A stretch of 64,000 bases of DNA. It comes from UBA3792 sp045114775. GTDB lineage: Bacteria > Bacillota > Clostridia > Christensenellales > CAG-138. The notes beneath the pieces are model-generated. The model was not told the DNA's origin. It saw nothing but the letters and a program-made list of their open reading frames with translations, and searched no databases. A program made the translations under genes and the position numbers. The stretch spans positions 62,001 through 126,000 of the forward strand of contig JBGULC010000010.1 in NCBI GenBank assembly GCA_045114775.1, read 5' to 3'. Shown one piece after another: positions 16,153-25,037 of this stretch. Position 1 is the stretch's first letter, and every line of letters starts with the position of its first letter.

Positions 16153-18114
16153 TTACCGCGAATGCTCCTTGATCGCGCCGGAGCGGTAGGCGGAAAGCAA
16201 GCGCGTAAGGTCCTCGATGCGCTCCAGAAGCGTCTTGCCGACGTCCGTGTCCGCCACACGCTTGCGTGTCGCGGGCGTATAGACGGTCTGCTGCGTGCTG
16301 TGGATATCCGTCTCCGTGCGGATCGCCTCGTTGACCGTGACGAACGGGTCGTGGCAGGAAAGGATCATATGCTGCGAGTTATAGATCAGCGTGTAGCCCG
16401 CGATGCCCGTCGTGGACTGGTACGCCTTGGACATGCCGCCGTCGATGACGAAGATGCGGCCGTTCGCCTTGATCGGGGACTCGCCCTTCTTGATCTTGAC
16501 CGGCACGTGACCGTTGATGATGTGCGAATCGGGATCGGCGGAAAGACCGAACTCCTCGAGGATCTTGATCGCAAAGTCCTCGTGCTCGGCGAACTTGAAG
16601 TACGGGTTCTTGTGCTCCTCGTGCGTCGTCTTGTCGTCGATGAAATAGCGCTCGAACGTCGTCATCTTGTCCTTGCCGAACAGCGGCGAGTTCGTGCCGC
16701 ACCACATGTACCAGAAGAAATCGAGCCCCTGCTCGCGTTCGGGCGTGCCCCACTTGGTGAAGAAGCCCTGACGGACCAGCGCGTCCGCCTTGTCGAACAG
16801 CGCTTTGCCCGCGTATTCTTTGCCGTCGATCGTAACGGAGGCAAACGTGCCGTCCGGGTTTGAGGGCACGCAGCCGTGGAACAGGAGGTTGCCGTTGCAG
16901 ACAAGGTACATGCTGCCGTGCGAGAACAGGAACTTCGTATGCTCGCGGATCTTGCCGGAGTGGTAGAACGCCGTGCGCAGCTTGTCCATGAGGTCCTCCT
17001 CCTCCTCGGTCAGCACGTACGGATCGGAGGGCAGCACGGTCGGGAAGCGCTTGTCGGCAAGCTCGTACTCGACGCCGTCGATCACCATCGTGCCGCGCTC
17101 GTAGTCCACGCGGTGCAGCATGCGGCGGTGCTCCATGTGGTAGTCCGGGTTCTTTTCGATAATCTGCCCCTCCAGCTTAAAGAGGATGATCGCCATCGCC
17201 TTGTGCATCTTGGCGATCATTTCGGGATTGTCGTGGTGCGCGTCGCCGACCTCGCGCGGAAGGAACTTCGTGCACGGGTCGTCGCCGTACGTTTCAAGCG
17301 CGAATTTCAGAAGCGGCGAGAGCGAGATGCCGTAGCCGTCCTCGATCGTATCGACGTTGCCGTACTTCAGCGAATTGATGATGGCGGTCGCAATGAGAGC
17401 CCGGTTGCCCGCGGATGCGCCCATCCACAGGATGTCGTGGTTGCCCCACTGGATGTCGACGTTGTGGTAGGTCAGAAGCCGATCCATAATGATGTGCGCG
17501 CCGGGGCCGCGGTCGAACACGTCGCCGACGATGTGCAGCCGGTCGATGACAAGCCGCTGGATGAGGTTAGAAAGCGCCACGATCATGGTGTCCGCCTGCT
17601 CGGTCTCGATGATCGAGCGGATGATCTCATTATTATAGCGGACCTTGTCCTCGGTCTCGATCGCGTGTAAAAGCTCGTCGATGATGTAGGCGTAGTCCTC
17701 GGGCAGCGCCTTGCGGACCTTCGAACGCGTATACTTCGACGCAGAAAAGCGGCAGACCTCGACGAGACGGCGCAGCGTGATCTTATACCACTCGGCGTTC
17801 ACAACGCCCGCGCGCTTCAATAGGTCCAGCTTCTGCCGGGGATAATAGATCAGCGTCGCGAGCGTGTTGCGCTCGGCCTCGGTGACGGTGTTATCGAACA
17901 GGATGTCGATCTTCTTGCGGATCACGCCGGACGCGTTCTTCAGCATGTGGATGAACGCCTCGTATTCGCCGTGAATGTCCGAAATGAAATGCTCCGTGCC
18001 CTTGGGAAGACCTAAGATCGCCTTCAGGTTGATGATCTCCGTGGAGACCTCCGCGATCGTCGGGTACTCGTGCGCTAAAAGTTTCAGATACTTCATGTCG
18101 GTCAGCTGTTCCAT
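16153..18114 (-). CDS. fbp: Fructose-1,6-bisphosphatase, class III (Firmicutes type)
   Basis: A 653-residue cytoplasmic enzyme, the normal length of class III FBPases. It hydrolyses fructose 1,6-bisphosphate to fructose 6-phosphate in gluconeogenesis. The metallophosphatase core shows SDIHGE (about 44-49), GDVFDRGPG, WGNHD and, later, SHGSMYLV and INGHVPVKI. The promoter at 18146-18174 lies inside the longer open frame, which excludes upstream start codons; the ATG ending at 18114 has AGGAAAGGCGG before it. Alone on its transcript, ending in a repeat region. In bacilli this enzyme is activated by phosphoenolpyruvate; regulation here is not visible. Confidence 0.96.
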   Translation of the reverse strand: MEQLTDMKYLKLLAHEYPTIAEVSTEIINLKAILGLPKGTEHFISDIHGEYEAFIHMLKNASGVIRKKIDILFDNTVTEAERNTLATLIYYPRQKLDLLKRAGVVNAEWYKITLRRLVEVCRFSASKYTRSKVRKALPEDYAYIIDELLHAIETEDKVRYNNEIIRSIIETEQADTMIVALSNLIQRLVIDRLHIVGDVFDRGPGAHIIMDRLLTYHNVDIQWGNHDILWMGASAGNRALIATAIINSLKYGNVDTIEDGYGISLSPLLKFALETYGDDPCTKFLPREVGDAHHDNPEMIAKMHKAMAIILFKLEGQIIEKNPDYHMEHRRMLHRVDYERGTMVIDGVEYELADKRFPTVLPSDPYVLTEEEEDLMDKLRTAFYHSGKIREHTKFLFSHGSMYLVCNGNLLFHGCVPSNPDGTFASVTIDGKEYAGKALFDKADALVRQGFFTKWGTPEREQGLDFFWYMWCGTNSPLFGKDKMTTFERYFIDDKTTHEEHKNPYFKFAEHEDFAIKILEEFGLSADPDSHIINGHVPVKIKKGESPIKANGRIFVIDGGMSKAYQSTTGIAGYTLIYNSQHMILSCHDPFVTVNEAIRTETDIHSTQQTVYTPATRKRVADTDVGKTLLERIEDLTRLLSAYRSGAIKEHSR

Positions 18115-18145
18115 GCCGTTTCCGCCTTTCCTGAATTTTACATAC

Positions 18146-18174
18146 ATTTTACCATGCCGCGATCGGCTTGTCAC
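18146..18174 (-). promoter_or_regulatory. Promoter of fbp
   Basis: On the minus strand GTGACA (18174-18169), 17 bases, TAAAAT (18151-18146). Confidence 0.7.
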
Positions 18175-18207
18175 CCTGTTTCGCACCGTTCATAAAATAT
18201 ATTCGCA

Positions 18208-18237
18208 TTGCACGCGGGGCGGGTTTCGTGGTAAAAT
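18208..18237 (+). promoter_or_regulatory. Promoter of the APH-like kinase gene
   Basis: TTGCAC (18208-18213), 18 bases, TAAAAT (18232-18237); the start would be about 28 bases before the ATG. Confidence 0.55.
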
Positions 18238-18271
18238 GGCAATACACCGAAAACCGCCTCGGGAGGACGCT

Positions 18272-19165
18272 ATGGAAGAGAAACGAAAGCTGTCGATCGG
18301 CGAACTGCGGGAGATCCTTTCAAGGCTCGGCGTCAGAAACGTCAAAGACGAGACGATCTCCGCGTTCACCTCGGACGAGGACGGCGCCGAATACGCCGTG
18401 TGGAAGATCGACGCCGAGCCGCCGTGCGTGCTGAAACGCGCGAAGGCGTACGAGCTTTCGGTCTACCGTAGCTTCTTTGCAGAGAAAAAGCCGTACGTGC
18501 CCGCGCTTTTGGGCGCGTGCCGGTACAACGGCGACGAGTATTTTCTCACCGAATACGTTCCCCTGCACGATCTTCGCATCTGCGACCGGAAGCGGCTCAT
18601 CCGCGCGCTCGACGCGCTTACAGCCTCGCAGGAGGAATACTGGCAGCGCGAGGATCTGTACGACGTCTGCGTTACGATGGACATGGCGAAACAGGGCATT
18701 GAAAACCGCGGGAAATACCTCGGATCGGACCTGCTCGAGCGCGCGTACGCAGCGTTTCGGCGCGTCTTTTCGGAAACGCCGCGCACGCTCTGCCACGACG
18801 ACCTCCTGCCGATCAACGTGCTTGCGGACGAGGAACGCGCGGTGCTGATCGACTGGGAGTACGGCGGGGTGCTGCCGTACCTGTCCGCGTTCGCGCGGCT
18901 GATCGCGCACGGGCGCGAGGACCGGAACGCGTATTTTTACCTCTCGCGCGCGGACCGCGATTTTGCGATCGAATACTATTACGAGCATTTACCGAAAAAG
19001 CACGGCATAGCCTATTCGGACTACCGCCGTGCGCTCGATCATTTTCTGTTTTACGAATACTGCGAGTGGATCATGCTCGGCAACCGCTACGACGCCCGCG
19101 ACGACGAACGCTTCGGCTATTATCTGCAGCTTGCGAACGCGCTCGCGCCGCAACTGATCCGGTAA
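18272..19165 (+). CDS. Aminoglycoside/choline-kinase-like phosphotransferase (APH family)
   Basis: A 297-residue kinase-like protein. LCHDDLLPINVL is the catalytic loop (Brenner motif, HxDxxxxN) and VLIDWEYGG is the DFG-equivalent metal motif. The N-lobe is short but has VLKRAK with a likely ATP-binding Lys. The family includes choline and homoserine kinases, methylthioribose kinase, spore-coat kinases and antibiotic kinases. Nothing in the context shows antibiotic resistance. Start at 18272 with GGGAGG six bases upstream, in a leader identical over 17 bases to that at 43.96 kb. Followed by a repeat region. Confidence 0.82.
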   Translation: MEEKRKLSIGELREILSRLGVRNVKDETISAFTSDEDGAEYAVWKIDAEPPCVLKRAKAYELSVYRSFFAEKKPYVPALLGACRYNGDEYFLTEYVPLHDLRICDRKRLIRALDALTASQEEYWQREDLYDVCVTMDMAKQGIENRGKYLGSDLLERAYAAFRRVFSETPRTLCHDDLLPINVLADEERAVLIDWEYGGVLPYLSAFARLIAHGREDRNAYFYLSRADRDFAIEYYYEHLPKKHGIAYSDYRRALDHFLFYEYCEWIMLGNRYDARDDERFGYYLQLANALAPQLIR

Positions 19166-19194
19166 ATTCATTCGCGAACGGGACGCCGGGGTCG

Positions 19195-19440
19195 GCGTCC
19201 TCTACTGTTTGCTGCGCATCCTCCCGCCCTTGCGAGGGAGGATGGCGGGCGAAGGCTTTTGGTTGCGCACACGCAGAGGCTTCGCCCCCTTCAGGGTGGA
19301 GAAGCTGTCACCGTCAGGTGACTGATGAGGGGGTGTCGTGCGCCACATATCGTGCGCCGCAAGGCGCAATTCATCGACAATCCCTCCGTCTCGGCTTCGC
19401 CGATCCACCTCCCTTTGCACAAGGGAGGCTTTTGGTTGCG
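19195..19440. repeat. Intergenic repeat cluster
   Basis: Two family A hairpins: GTCACC..GGTGAC between GGAGAAGCT and TGATGAGGG, and (minus strand) TCGGC-GAA-GCCGA between GGGAGGTGGA and GACGGAGGGATTGTC. CCCGCCCTTGCGAGGGAGG at the left is a third partial copy. The gap holds no gene. Confidence 0.65.
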
Positions 19441-19454
19441 CCGCGCGCGGTATC

Positions 19455-20855
19455 TTACGGGTTCCGCGGGTCAAAGATGACGGAAGCAAGGACGCTCCAC
19501 GTTTCGTGATGCAGATAGGTCACAAGGATCCGACCGTCGTCCAGCAGCAGCACACGATCGTCCTCCCATAGACCCCAAAGCCCGATCTCGCTGAACTCGT
19601 CCGGAAATTCCTTTGTCTGTACACAGGCGTCCGCGACTGTATGGTCGAGAGGCTTACAGCCGCCCCAGCTCTCGAGCCTGCCGTCGGCGTCGAGCAGCAT
19701 GTAGGCATAGGCGTATATTCCGTCCAGATAGACCAGCAGCATCCTGCCGTCCTTTGTGAGCTTCAAAAACAGCTCGCCGTAGTCGTCATCATCATAATCC
19801 TCGTCCCACTTCATTGAAAGCGGCTCAATTGTCCAACCGTTTTCGGTGAACCTTGCCTCGATCTCATACTGCCCGTAACCGAGCACGTATTCCGGTTCGG
19901 GATTCAGTGACATTCCCTTCTTTTTCAGCAGCAGTTTATTGCCGACCTTCAGCGCATACGGGTCGTAACATGCTTTGATCCCATACGTTCGGCAGTTTTC
20001 GGTTTCGTCCCATTCCCGGTCGCCGGTGACGCCGCCGTAAAAGAGCAGCTCCGTGCCGTCCGGACGCACCAGCGCCGCGGCGTCCGGCGCCCATAGAAGC
20101 ACACAGTCCTCGTTCTCCGCCTCCGCAGTCCGCCGGATATACCCTTTCACCGTGCCGTCCGCTTCCGTTTTCAGGGCGCAGTTTACGTAATAGTCCAGCC
20201 CGCCGTTTTCTTCCAAATGCGGTCCTCCCTCGACCCATTCCGTTTGCGGCTGAAACTGCGGATCCGTGCCGAACTCGCGCGGCGTGTCCTGCTTCTTATA
20301 GGGCTTCCATGGCTTCCCGAAATATATTTGCTGCATCAGAACGGCGTTCTGCGGATCGAAGCCGTCGAATACGCCGAGCGGATCGGAAACGACCTCAAAC
20401 CGCACCGCTTCGCCGTCCGTGAGCAGACGGATCTCGCCCGCCGCAAGCGTCAGGCACGGTTCCGTTTCAAACGGGGAAGCGTACAGATCCTTTTCGAAAA
20501 GGTACGTCCCGCCGTTGTCCTTCAGGCGGTAATCGACGCGGTCATGCGTCAGCGTCGCTTCTCCGTCTTCGTACACGGAAAGCGTTTCCTTGTAGAAATA
20601 TGGCTCCTCGTCGATGCCGACGTAACGGCTGTTCCAGCTCGTGTCAAGGTGTTCCGAAAGCACGAACGGCTGTCCCGCGAACGGTTCCCCGGTCTCCGGA
20701 TCGGTCGGTTCGGTCGTCGCGGGTTCGGACGTTTGTTCCGTTCCGACAACCGTGATCGGCTCCTTCTGCTGCCCGGACGGTTGTTCCGCCGCTCCGCAGC
20801 CGACGGCGCCGCATATCAAAATGAGCGCAAGCAGCGCGCAAAGTGTTTTTTTCAT
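19455..20855 (-). CDS. Secreted lipoprotein, paralogue 1 of a tandem pair
   Basis: A 466-residue protein with signal peptide and lipobox (AVGC, Cys20), then a Thr/Glu/Pro-rich linker to about residue 60. The globular part is beta-rich with no family I recognise. It shares with the neighbour at 21.07-22.52 kb the order of motifs: YEDGEATLTHDRVDYRL/FEDGSLQLTIDLVDYRL, CVLLWAPDAAALVRP, GELFLKLTKDGRMLLVYLD and DGRILVT near the end. The tandem arrangement shows a local duplication. The ATG ending at 20855 follows GAGGAGGGG. Function unknown; probably anchored on the outer face of the membrane. Confidence 0.75.
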   Translation of the reverse strand: MKKTLCALLALILICGAVGCGAAEQPSGQQKEPITVVGTEQTSEPATTEPTDPETGEPFAGQPFVLSEHLDTSWNSRYVGIDEEPYFYKETLSVYEDGEATLTHDRVDYRLKDNGGTYLFEKDLYASPFETEPCLTLAAGEIRLLTDGEAVRFEVVSDPLGVFDGFDPQNAVLMQQIYFGKPWKPYKKQDTPREFGTDPQFQPQTEWVEGGPHLEENGGLDYYVNCALKTEADGTVKGYIRRTAEAENEDCVLLWAPDAAALVRPDGTELLFYGGVTGDREWDETENCRTYGIKACYDPYALKVGNKLLLKKKGMSLNPEPEYVLGYGQYEIEARFTENGWTIEPLSMKWDEDYDDDDYGELFLKLTKDGRMLLVYLDGIYAYAYMLLDADGRLESWGGCKPLDHTVADACVQTKEFPDEFSEIGLWGLWEDDRVLLLDDGRILVTYLHHETWSVLASVIFDPRNP

Positions 20856-20922
20856 GCCATGCCCCTCCTCTTTTTCCACATCATACCAAAGAGATGCAAC
20901 AGAATTGCGTCATGCGTGTAAA

Positions 20923-20958
20923 GAATAAAACGATCCTCCCGAAACAGGAGAACCGTTC
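20923..20958 (-). terminator. Terminator of lipoprotein paralogue 2
   Basis: On the minus strand AACGGTTCTCC pairs with GGAGGATCGTT, then TTATTC. A close copy lies at 22590-22624, upstream of paralogue 2, so the duplicated unit includes flanking DNA. Confidence 0.7.
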
Positions 20959-20989
20959 TTTGACAGGCCGCCTATGTCGGCGTCCCCTG

Positions 20990-21060
20990 CTGTTTGCTGC
21001 AAATCCTCCCGCCCCTGTGAGGGAGGGCGGCGGGCGAAGCCCGTCGGGAGGGTCGATTAT
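20990..21060. repeat. Copy of the intergenic hairpin repeat
   Basis: CCCGCCCCTGTGAGGGAGGGCGG, stem CGGGC-GAA-GCCCG, then TCGGGAGGGTCG; nearly identical to the copy at 16.1 kb. Confidence 0.7.
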
Positions 21061-21065
21061 TCGTC

Positions 21066-22523
21066 TTACGAATTTCGCAGGTCGAAGATGATGGAATCCA
21101 GAAGTTCGCCGCTTTCGTGTCCGGAGGAGGTCACAAGGATGCGCCCGTCGTCCAGCAGGTAGATATCGTCGTCCTCGGCAAGGCCGGAGAGTGCGCCGTT
21201 CGCGTGCGTCAGGGCGTCTTTCAAGTCATGTCCGTCGAAAAGCGTATGGTCGAAGGGCTTGAACCCGCCCCAGCTTTCGAGCGTTCCGGTTGCGTCGAAC
21301 AGCAGATACGCGGCGGCGTATTCCTCGTCGTCGTACATGCCGAAATCCTCATCCAGATAGATCAGCAGCATCCTGCCGTCCTTGGTGAGCTTCAAAAACA
21401 GCTCGCTGTAATCCGTGTGTTTGCCCCATTTCATCGAAAGCCGCTCTTTTGTCCAGCCGTCCTCGGTGAACGCTTCGACGATGTGGTTCTTTTCCCGTCC
21501 GAGCACGCTTTCAGGGTCGGGACCGTAATTGATCTTGACAAGGACCAGCTTCCGCCCGGTCGAAAGGTTGTACGGATCATAATTTGCCCGCAGCGCATAA
21601 TGCACGGTCTGTTCACGCGTCTCCTCCGGATCGTGCGCAAGGCCGCCGAAATACAGCAGCTCGCCGTTTTCGCCCGGCCGCACCAGCGCGCCGGCGTCCG
21701 GCGCCCACAAAAGCACGCAGTCCTCCCGTTCCGCTTCGTGCGCGACCTTGATGTATCCGCTTACCGCGCCGTTTTTGGCGACCGTGACGTCGCAGTTTCC
21801 GTAGACGACGTAGCCGTCGCCGAGCGGATGCCGTTCACGCTCGATCCACTCCGTATTCGGCTGCATCTCAGGCGCATAGCCCCACGCCTGCGGCGTGTCC
21901 GCGTCGCGGTAGATATACGGATCCCGCATTGCGGTCATGTCGTAAAGGTCACGCGGATCGTTCGAGAAGACGTTCAGCGGATTTTGCACCGCCTCGACGC
22001 GAACGAGCGTCTGACCGCCCAGCGTCAGCTCGCGGAAGCGTACCGTCCCGGCGTCGAGCGTCCGAACGGGCGTCGGGTCGAGCGGCGTCGTGTAGAGGTC
22101 CTTTTCAAGCCGGAACGCGTCGCCGTCCTTTATGAGACGGTAATCGACGAGGTCGATCGTAAGCTGCAGACTGCCGTCTTCAAAGACGGTCAACCTGTTG
22201 CTGTAAACATACGGCAAGTCGTTCGAGACCACCGGCATATACCACTGACTGCTCGGATACGCCGACGGGTCAAATAACGGCAGTTCCTGCGCGGGTTCCG
22301 GCTCAGGTTCGAGCTTTTCCGGCTTTTCGGTCGGTTCAGCCGTCGCAAGCTCCGGCTCGGTTTCGGTTTTTATCGGTTCGGTCGTCGCGGGTTCGGACGT
22401 TTGTTCCGTTTCGACGACCGTGATCGTCTCCGTCTGCTGTTCGGGCAGCTTTTCCCCCGTTCCGCAGCCGACGGCGCCGAGAATCAGAATCAGCGCAAGC
22501 AGCGCGCAAAGTGTTTTTTTCAT
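21066..22523 (-). CDS. Secreted lipoprotein, paralogue 2 of a tandem pair
   Basis: A 485-residue lipoprotein; the signal peptide is almost identical to paralogue 1 (MKKTLCALLALILI, lipobox AVGC). It has a longer Glu/Pro/Thr linker (to about residue 80: EPATTEP, EPELATAEP, EPEPAQE). The globular domain shares the motif order given for paralogue 1, but the sequences are well diverged, so the duplication is not recent. Upstream regions of both genes are alike over about 90 bases, including GAATTGCGTCAT. GAGGGGG precedes the ATG ending at 22523. No enzyme motif seen; function unknown. Confidence 0.75.
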   Translation of the reverse strand: MKKTLCALLALILILGAVGCGTGEKLPEQQTETITVVETEQTSEPATTEPIKTETEPELATAEPTEKPEKLEPEPEPAQELPLFDPSAYPSSQWYMPVVSNDLPYVYSNRLTVFEDGSLQLTIDLVDYRLIKDGDAFRLEKDLYTTPLDPTPVRTLDAGTVRFRELTLGGQTLVRVEAVQNPLNVFSNDPRDLYDMTAMRDPYIYRDADTPQAWGYAPEMQPNTEWIERERHPLGDGYVVYGNCDVTVAKNGAVSGYIKVAHEAEREDCVLLWAPDAGALVRPGENGELLYFGGLAHDPEETREQTVHYALRANYDPYNLSTGRKLVLVKINYGPDPESVLGREKNHIVEAFTEDGWTKERLSMKWGKHTDYSELFLKLTKDGRMLLIYLDEDFGMYDDEEYAAAYLLFDATGTLESWGGFKPFDHTLFDGHDLKDALTHANGALSGLAEDDDIYLLDDGRILVTSSGHESGELLDSIIFDLRNS

Positions 22524-22589
22524 GGGTACCCCCTCTTTTTTTTCGTATCATACCAGGGAAATGTAAAAGAATTGCGTCATACATGTAAA

Positions 22590-22624
22590 GAATAGAACGA
22601 TCTTCCAAAACAGAAGAACCGTTT
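22590..22624 (-). terminator. Terminator at the end of the cobalamin operon region
   Basis: On the minus strand AACGGTTCTTC pairs with GAAGATCGTT, then CTATTC. It lies after the operon's last gene and a repeat copy (22690-22770), and duplicates the terminator at 20.9 kb. Confidence 0.6.
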
Positions 22625-22679
22625 TTGCAGCCTGCAAAATGAATCTGCGGGGACGGTCGCCGATCGTGTCCCTGCGGAT

Positions 22680-22770
22680 GCCCGCAAATCCCCTGCCCTC
22701 CCTGCGGATGGAACGCGCGTCGCCATCTCTTCCCCTCGATGGGGAAGGCTTTTGGGTTCGCCGCCGTATC
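22680..22770. repeat. Partial intergenic repeat
   Basis: CTGCCCTCCCTGCGGATGG, then GCGCGTCGCCATCTCTTCCC and CGATGGGGAAGGCTTTTGG, pieces also found at 6.95 and 16.05 kb. Incomplete. Confidence 0.5.
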
Positions 22771-22781
22771 GCAGAAGAGCG

Positions 22782-24131
22782 TCACTCCTTCTCCGCCTGT
22801 TCGAGCGCCTTCTTGTAGGGCAGGAGCATGCCCTCGGTCATTTTGCCGGAGAGCTTCTTCTGAAGCTTTTTATTGCGCATCATGCCGCCGACGAGATACA
22901 TCCCGAGGATGCGTCCCCTGCGCTTCTGCGGGAAGTCGTAGAAGCCGTGTTTTTTATAGAAGCGGTGGTCCTCCTTCATGAGCCCGCGCATCTGATAGAT
23001 GAGGTCGCGGAAGATCTTCATCCCGCCGACGCCCCAGAACGTCTTCGGCGGCTGATAGGCGTGATCGACCGCGTAGCGGAGCGTGTCGCTGAGCGCTTCG
23101 ATGCCCGCGTCCGGATCGGATTCGTCGCAGGCGACGCCCGCCAGGAAGTTTCCGCCGACCTCGGCGCGCGCTTCGATCACGGTGCGAAGGTTCTCCTCCT
23201 CCGAAAGCGGACCGCTCACGAGATAGCCCACCGGCTTGCCCATCGTGACCGTGCGATGTCCGTTGCAGAACTGCCGGTCGTCGTAGAGCTTCATGCGATA
23301 GCCCATCGAATGGTCCCTGATCGCAAACGCATAGACGATCGCGTCGGCGGTCTGGATCTTTTCGCGAAGGTACGCGTCGAAGCCGTCCTTATAGACGCAC
23401 GCGCCCTTTGCGGCGCATTGGAAACAGCCCAGGCAGCCGCCCGCAAACGGGAACTCACGAAGATTCACGAGCGTCGTTTCAAACGGCGCGACGCGCAAAA
23501 ACCGCGAGACCAGATCGCGGATCGGGCTTTCCTCCATGGGGTCGAAGTCCGCAACGACGGCGACCCTGCCGCCGCCTGACATTGCAGGCGCGGCGGATTC
23601 CGAAAGCGGGACCGGCGTGAACGGCTTCGGTTCGCAGCGTTTCGGCTCGGCATACCCGTTCGCCTTGCGCCAAAGAATGAAGCGGAAGAATTCCTCCGCG
23701 TCCTTTCTGCCCTGCGGTTTCAGAAGGTCCTCCATGTCCGCGGACAGCCCGCCGAGATAATTGAGCCCCAGATCGTCGCAGTTGTCGCGGATGAAGCGGT
23801 GCGCGGTGACGTCGTAGAAATGCAGCGAGGTCGTAATTTGCGCGGCGCATTTGCCTTTCATGTCGATCCCGTGCTCCTTCACAAGTTCGATGAACCGGTG
23901 AAGCTGGCTCGGCACGAGAAAGGTATAGACCGGATAGCAGAACAGCAGCAGATCGGCGGACGCGAGCGCCTCCTCCGCCTTTGCAAAATCCTTTTCGAGC
24001 GCCTTGATGCGCTGCCCGACGTGCAGCACCTCAAAGGTCTCGTCCTTGAATCGCATTTCGAGATAACGCACCGTCTGCAGCGTGATGCTGTTTTCGCCCT
24101 TCGGCGAGCCGTTCAATACAAGAATCCGCAT
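22782..24131 (-). CDS. Double flavodoxin-like NAD(P)H/FMN reductase, last gene of the cobalamin operon
   Basis: A 449-residue protein that looks like two flavodoxin-fold units in one chain. The first begins MRILVLNGSPKGENS (FMN phosphate loop) and runs to about 180. The second begins about residue 190 (VAVVADFDPMEESP) and contains a Cys-rich GGCLGCFQCAAKGACVYKDGF segment typical of NADPH-dependent FMN reductases. A basic tail follows. Its start touches the stop of the Cys-rich small protein, so it is translated with the cobalamin genes. It could reduce the corrin-ring cobalt before adenosylation, a step that needs a flavoprotein, but that is inference; no cobalt-binding motif is visible. Confidence 0.8.
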   Translation of the reverse strand: MRILVLNGSPKGENSITLQTVRYLEMRFKDETFEVLHVGQRIKALEKDFAKAEEALASADLLLFCYPVYTFLVPSQLHRFIELVKEHGIDMKGKCAAQITTSLHFYDVTAHRFIRDNCDDLGLNYLGGLSADMEDLLKPQGRKDAEEFFRFILWRKANGYAEPKRCEPKPFTPVPLSESAAPAMSGGGRVAVVADFDPMEESPIRDLVSRFLRVAPFETTLVNLREFPFAGGCLGCFQCAAKGACVYKDGFDAYLREKIQTADAIVYAFAIRDHSMGYRMKLYDDRQFCNGHRTVTMGKPVGYLVSGPLSEEENLRTVIEARAEVGGNFLAGVACDESDPDAGIEALSDTLRYAVDHAYQPPKTFWGVGGMKIFRDLIYQMRGLMKEDHRFYKKHGFYDFPQKRRGRILGMYLVGGMMRNKKLQKKLSGKMTEGMLLPYKKALEQAEKE

Positions 24132-24132
24132 A

Positions 24133-24396
24133 TCATTCCTCCGTCTTCTTCGCCCGTTCGGCGATCTCCGGCCAGCGTTTCAAAACATACTGGACGGCGT
24201 TCCGCTGATGCGGGACCATGCAGTCCGTGCAGTTCTTCACGCCGTTTGCCATGTAGGTGAAGTTCCCGCCGCACTTGTCGCCGAGCATATACAGCGGACA
24301 GTAGCAGAAGAGGCAGTTGAAGTCCTCGGGATGCGCCGTTTTGTGGCACGGAAAATACTTGCAGTCGGTGTTGTTGATGAAAGAATCGCTGTTCAT
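24133..24396 (-). CDS. Cysteine-rich small domain protein
   Basis: An 87-residue protein with eight Cys: CKYFPCH, NCLFCYCPLYML, DKCGG and NCTDCMVPH. This matches the Cys-rich small domain family (Pfam PF04071), which is often found beside cobalamin genes. The Cys pattern suggests a metal or iron-sulphur cluster. It overlaps cbiC by four bases (ATGA) and ends one base before the flavodoxin gene. The ATG ending at 24396 has GAGGAG before it. A role in cobalt reduction or transfer with the flavodoxin next to it is only inferred. Confidence 0.82.
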   Translation of the reverse strand: MNSDSFINNTDCKYFPCHKTAHPEDFNCLFCYCPLYMLGDKCGGNFTYMANGVKNCTDCMVPHQRNAVQYVLKRWPEIAERAKKTEE

Positions 24397-25037
24397 TGCT
24401 TCGCTCCTCTCGTTTCGTCGATGCTGTATAAAAGCGCGTTCACGATGCACGCCGCAACGTTGCTGCCGCCCTTGCGTCCTCTTGCCACGATGCAGGGTAC
24501 GTCGGTTTCCATGATGCGTTCCTTCGACGCGACGACGTTCACAAACCCGACCGGCACGCCGATGATCAGCTTCGGGCGATAGCCCGCGTCGATATGTTCC
24601 CTGAGCCGGATCAGCGCCGTCGGCGCGTTGCCGATCGCAAAGATCACGTTCTCCCCCATCCTTGCCGCCTTGTCCATGCTGACGCGCGCGCGGGTCACGC
24701 CCTGCGCCTTCGCTTCCGCGGCGACGTCCTCGTCCGCCATGAAGCAGACCGCGCTGCCGCCGAGCTTTTCGAGCGATCGCTTGTTGATCCCCGCAAGCGC
24801 CATCTGCGTATCGGTCACGACCGTCGCGCCGCCGCGCAGCGCCGCCTTCGCAAGCCGCACCGCATCCGGCGAAAAGTACAGATTGTCGGCGTAGTCGAAG
24901 TCCGCCGTGGTGTGGATCACGCGCTTGATGATCGGCGCCTGTTCGGGATCGAGCGCGCGGTCCCCGAGCTCCTCCGTGATGATGCGAAAGCTTTCGCGCT
25001 CGATGTCCATCGGCGCGATCTTTAAAATCTCCGTCAT
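24393..25037 (-). CDS. cbiC: Precorrin-8X methylmutase (cobalt-precorrin-8 isomerase)
   Basis: A 214-residue enzyme that moves a methyl group from C11 to C12, making (cobyrinic acid) from cobalt-precorrin-8. The catalytic His lies in VIHTTADFDYADNL; the C-terminal GVPVGFVNVVASKE and ARGRKGGSNVAA are family signatures. Four-base overlaps with the genes on both sides. Nothing unusual. Confidence 0.96.
   Translation of the reverse strand: MTEILKIAPMDIERESFRIITEELGDRALDPEQAPIIKRVIHTTADFDYADNLYFSPDAVRLAKAALRGGATVVTDTQMALAGINKRSLEKLGGSAVCFMADEDVAAEAKAQGVTRARVSMDKAARMGENVIFAIGNAPTALIRLREHIDAGYRPKLIIGVPVGFVNVVASKERIMETDVPCIVARGRKGGSNVAACIVNALLYSIDETRGAKQ

Noticed and set aside
18114..18186. Longer N-terminus for fbp
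   Set aside because: The promoter (TAAAAT at 18151-18146) lies inside the extension, so the upstream ATG cannot be transcribed from it.
18272..19165. Antibiotic-resistance gene
   Set aside because: The APH fold is shared with many housekeeping kinases, and neither context nor sequence words point to an aminoglycoside.
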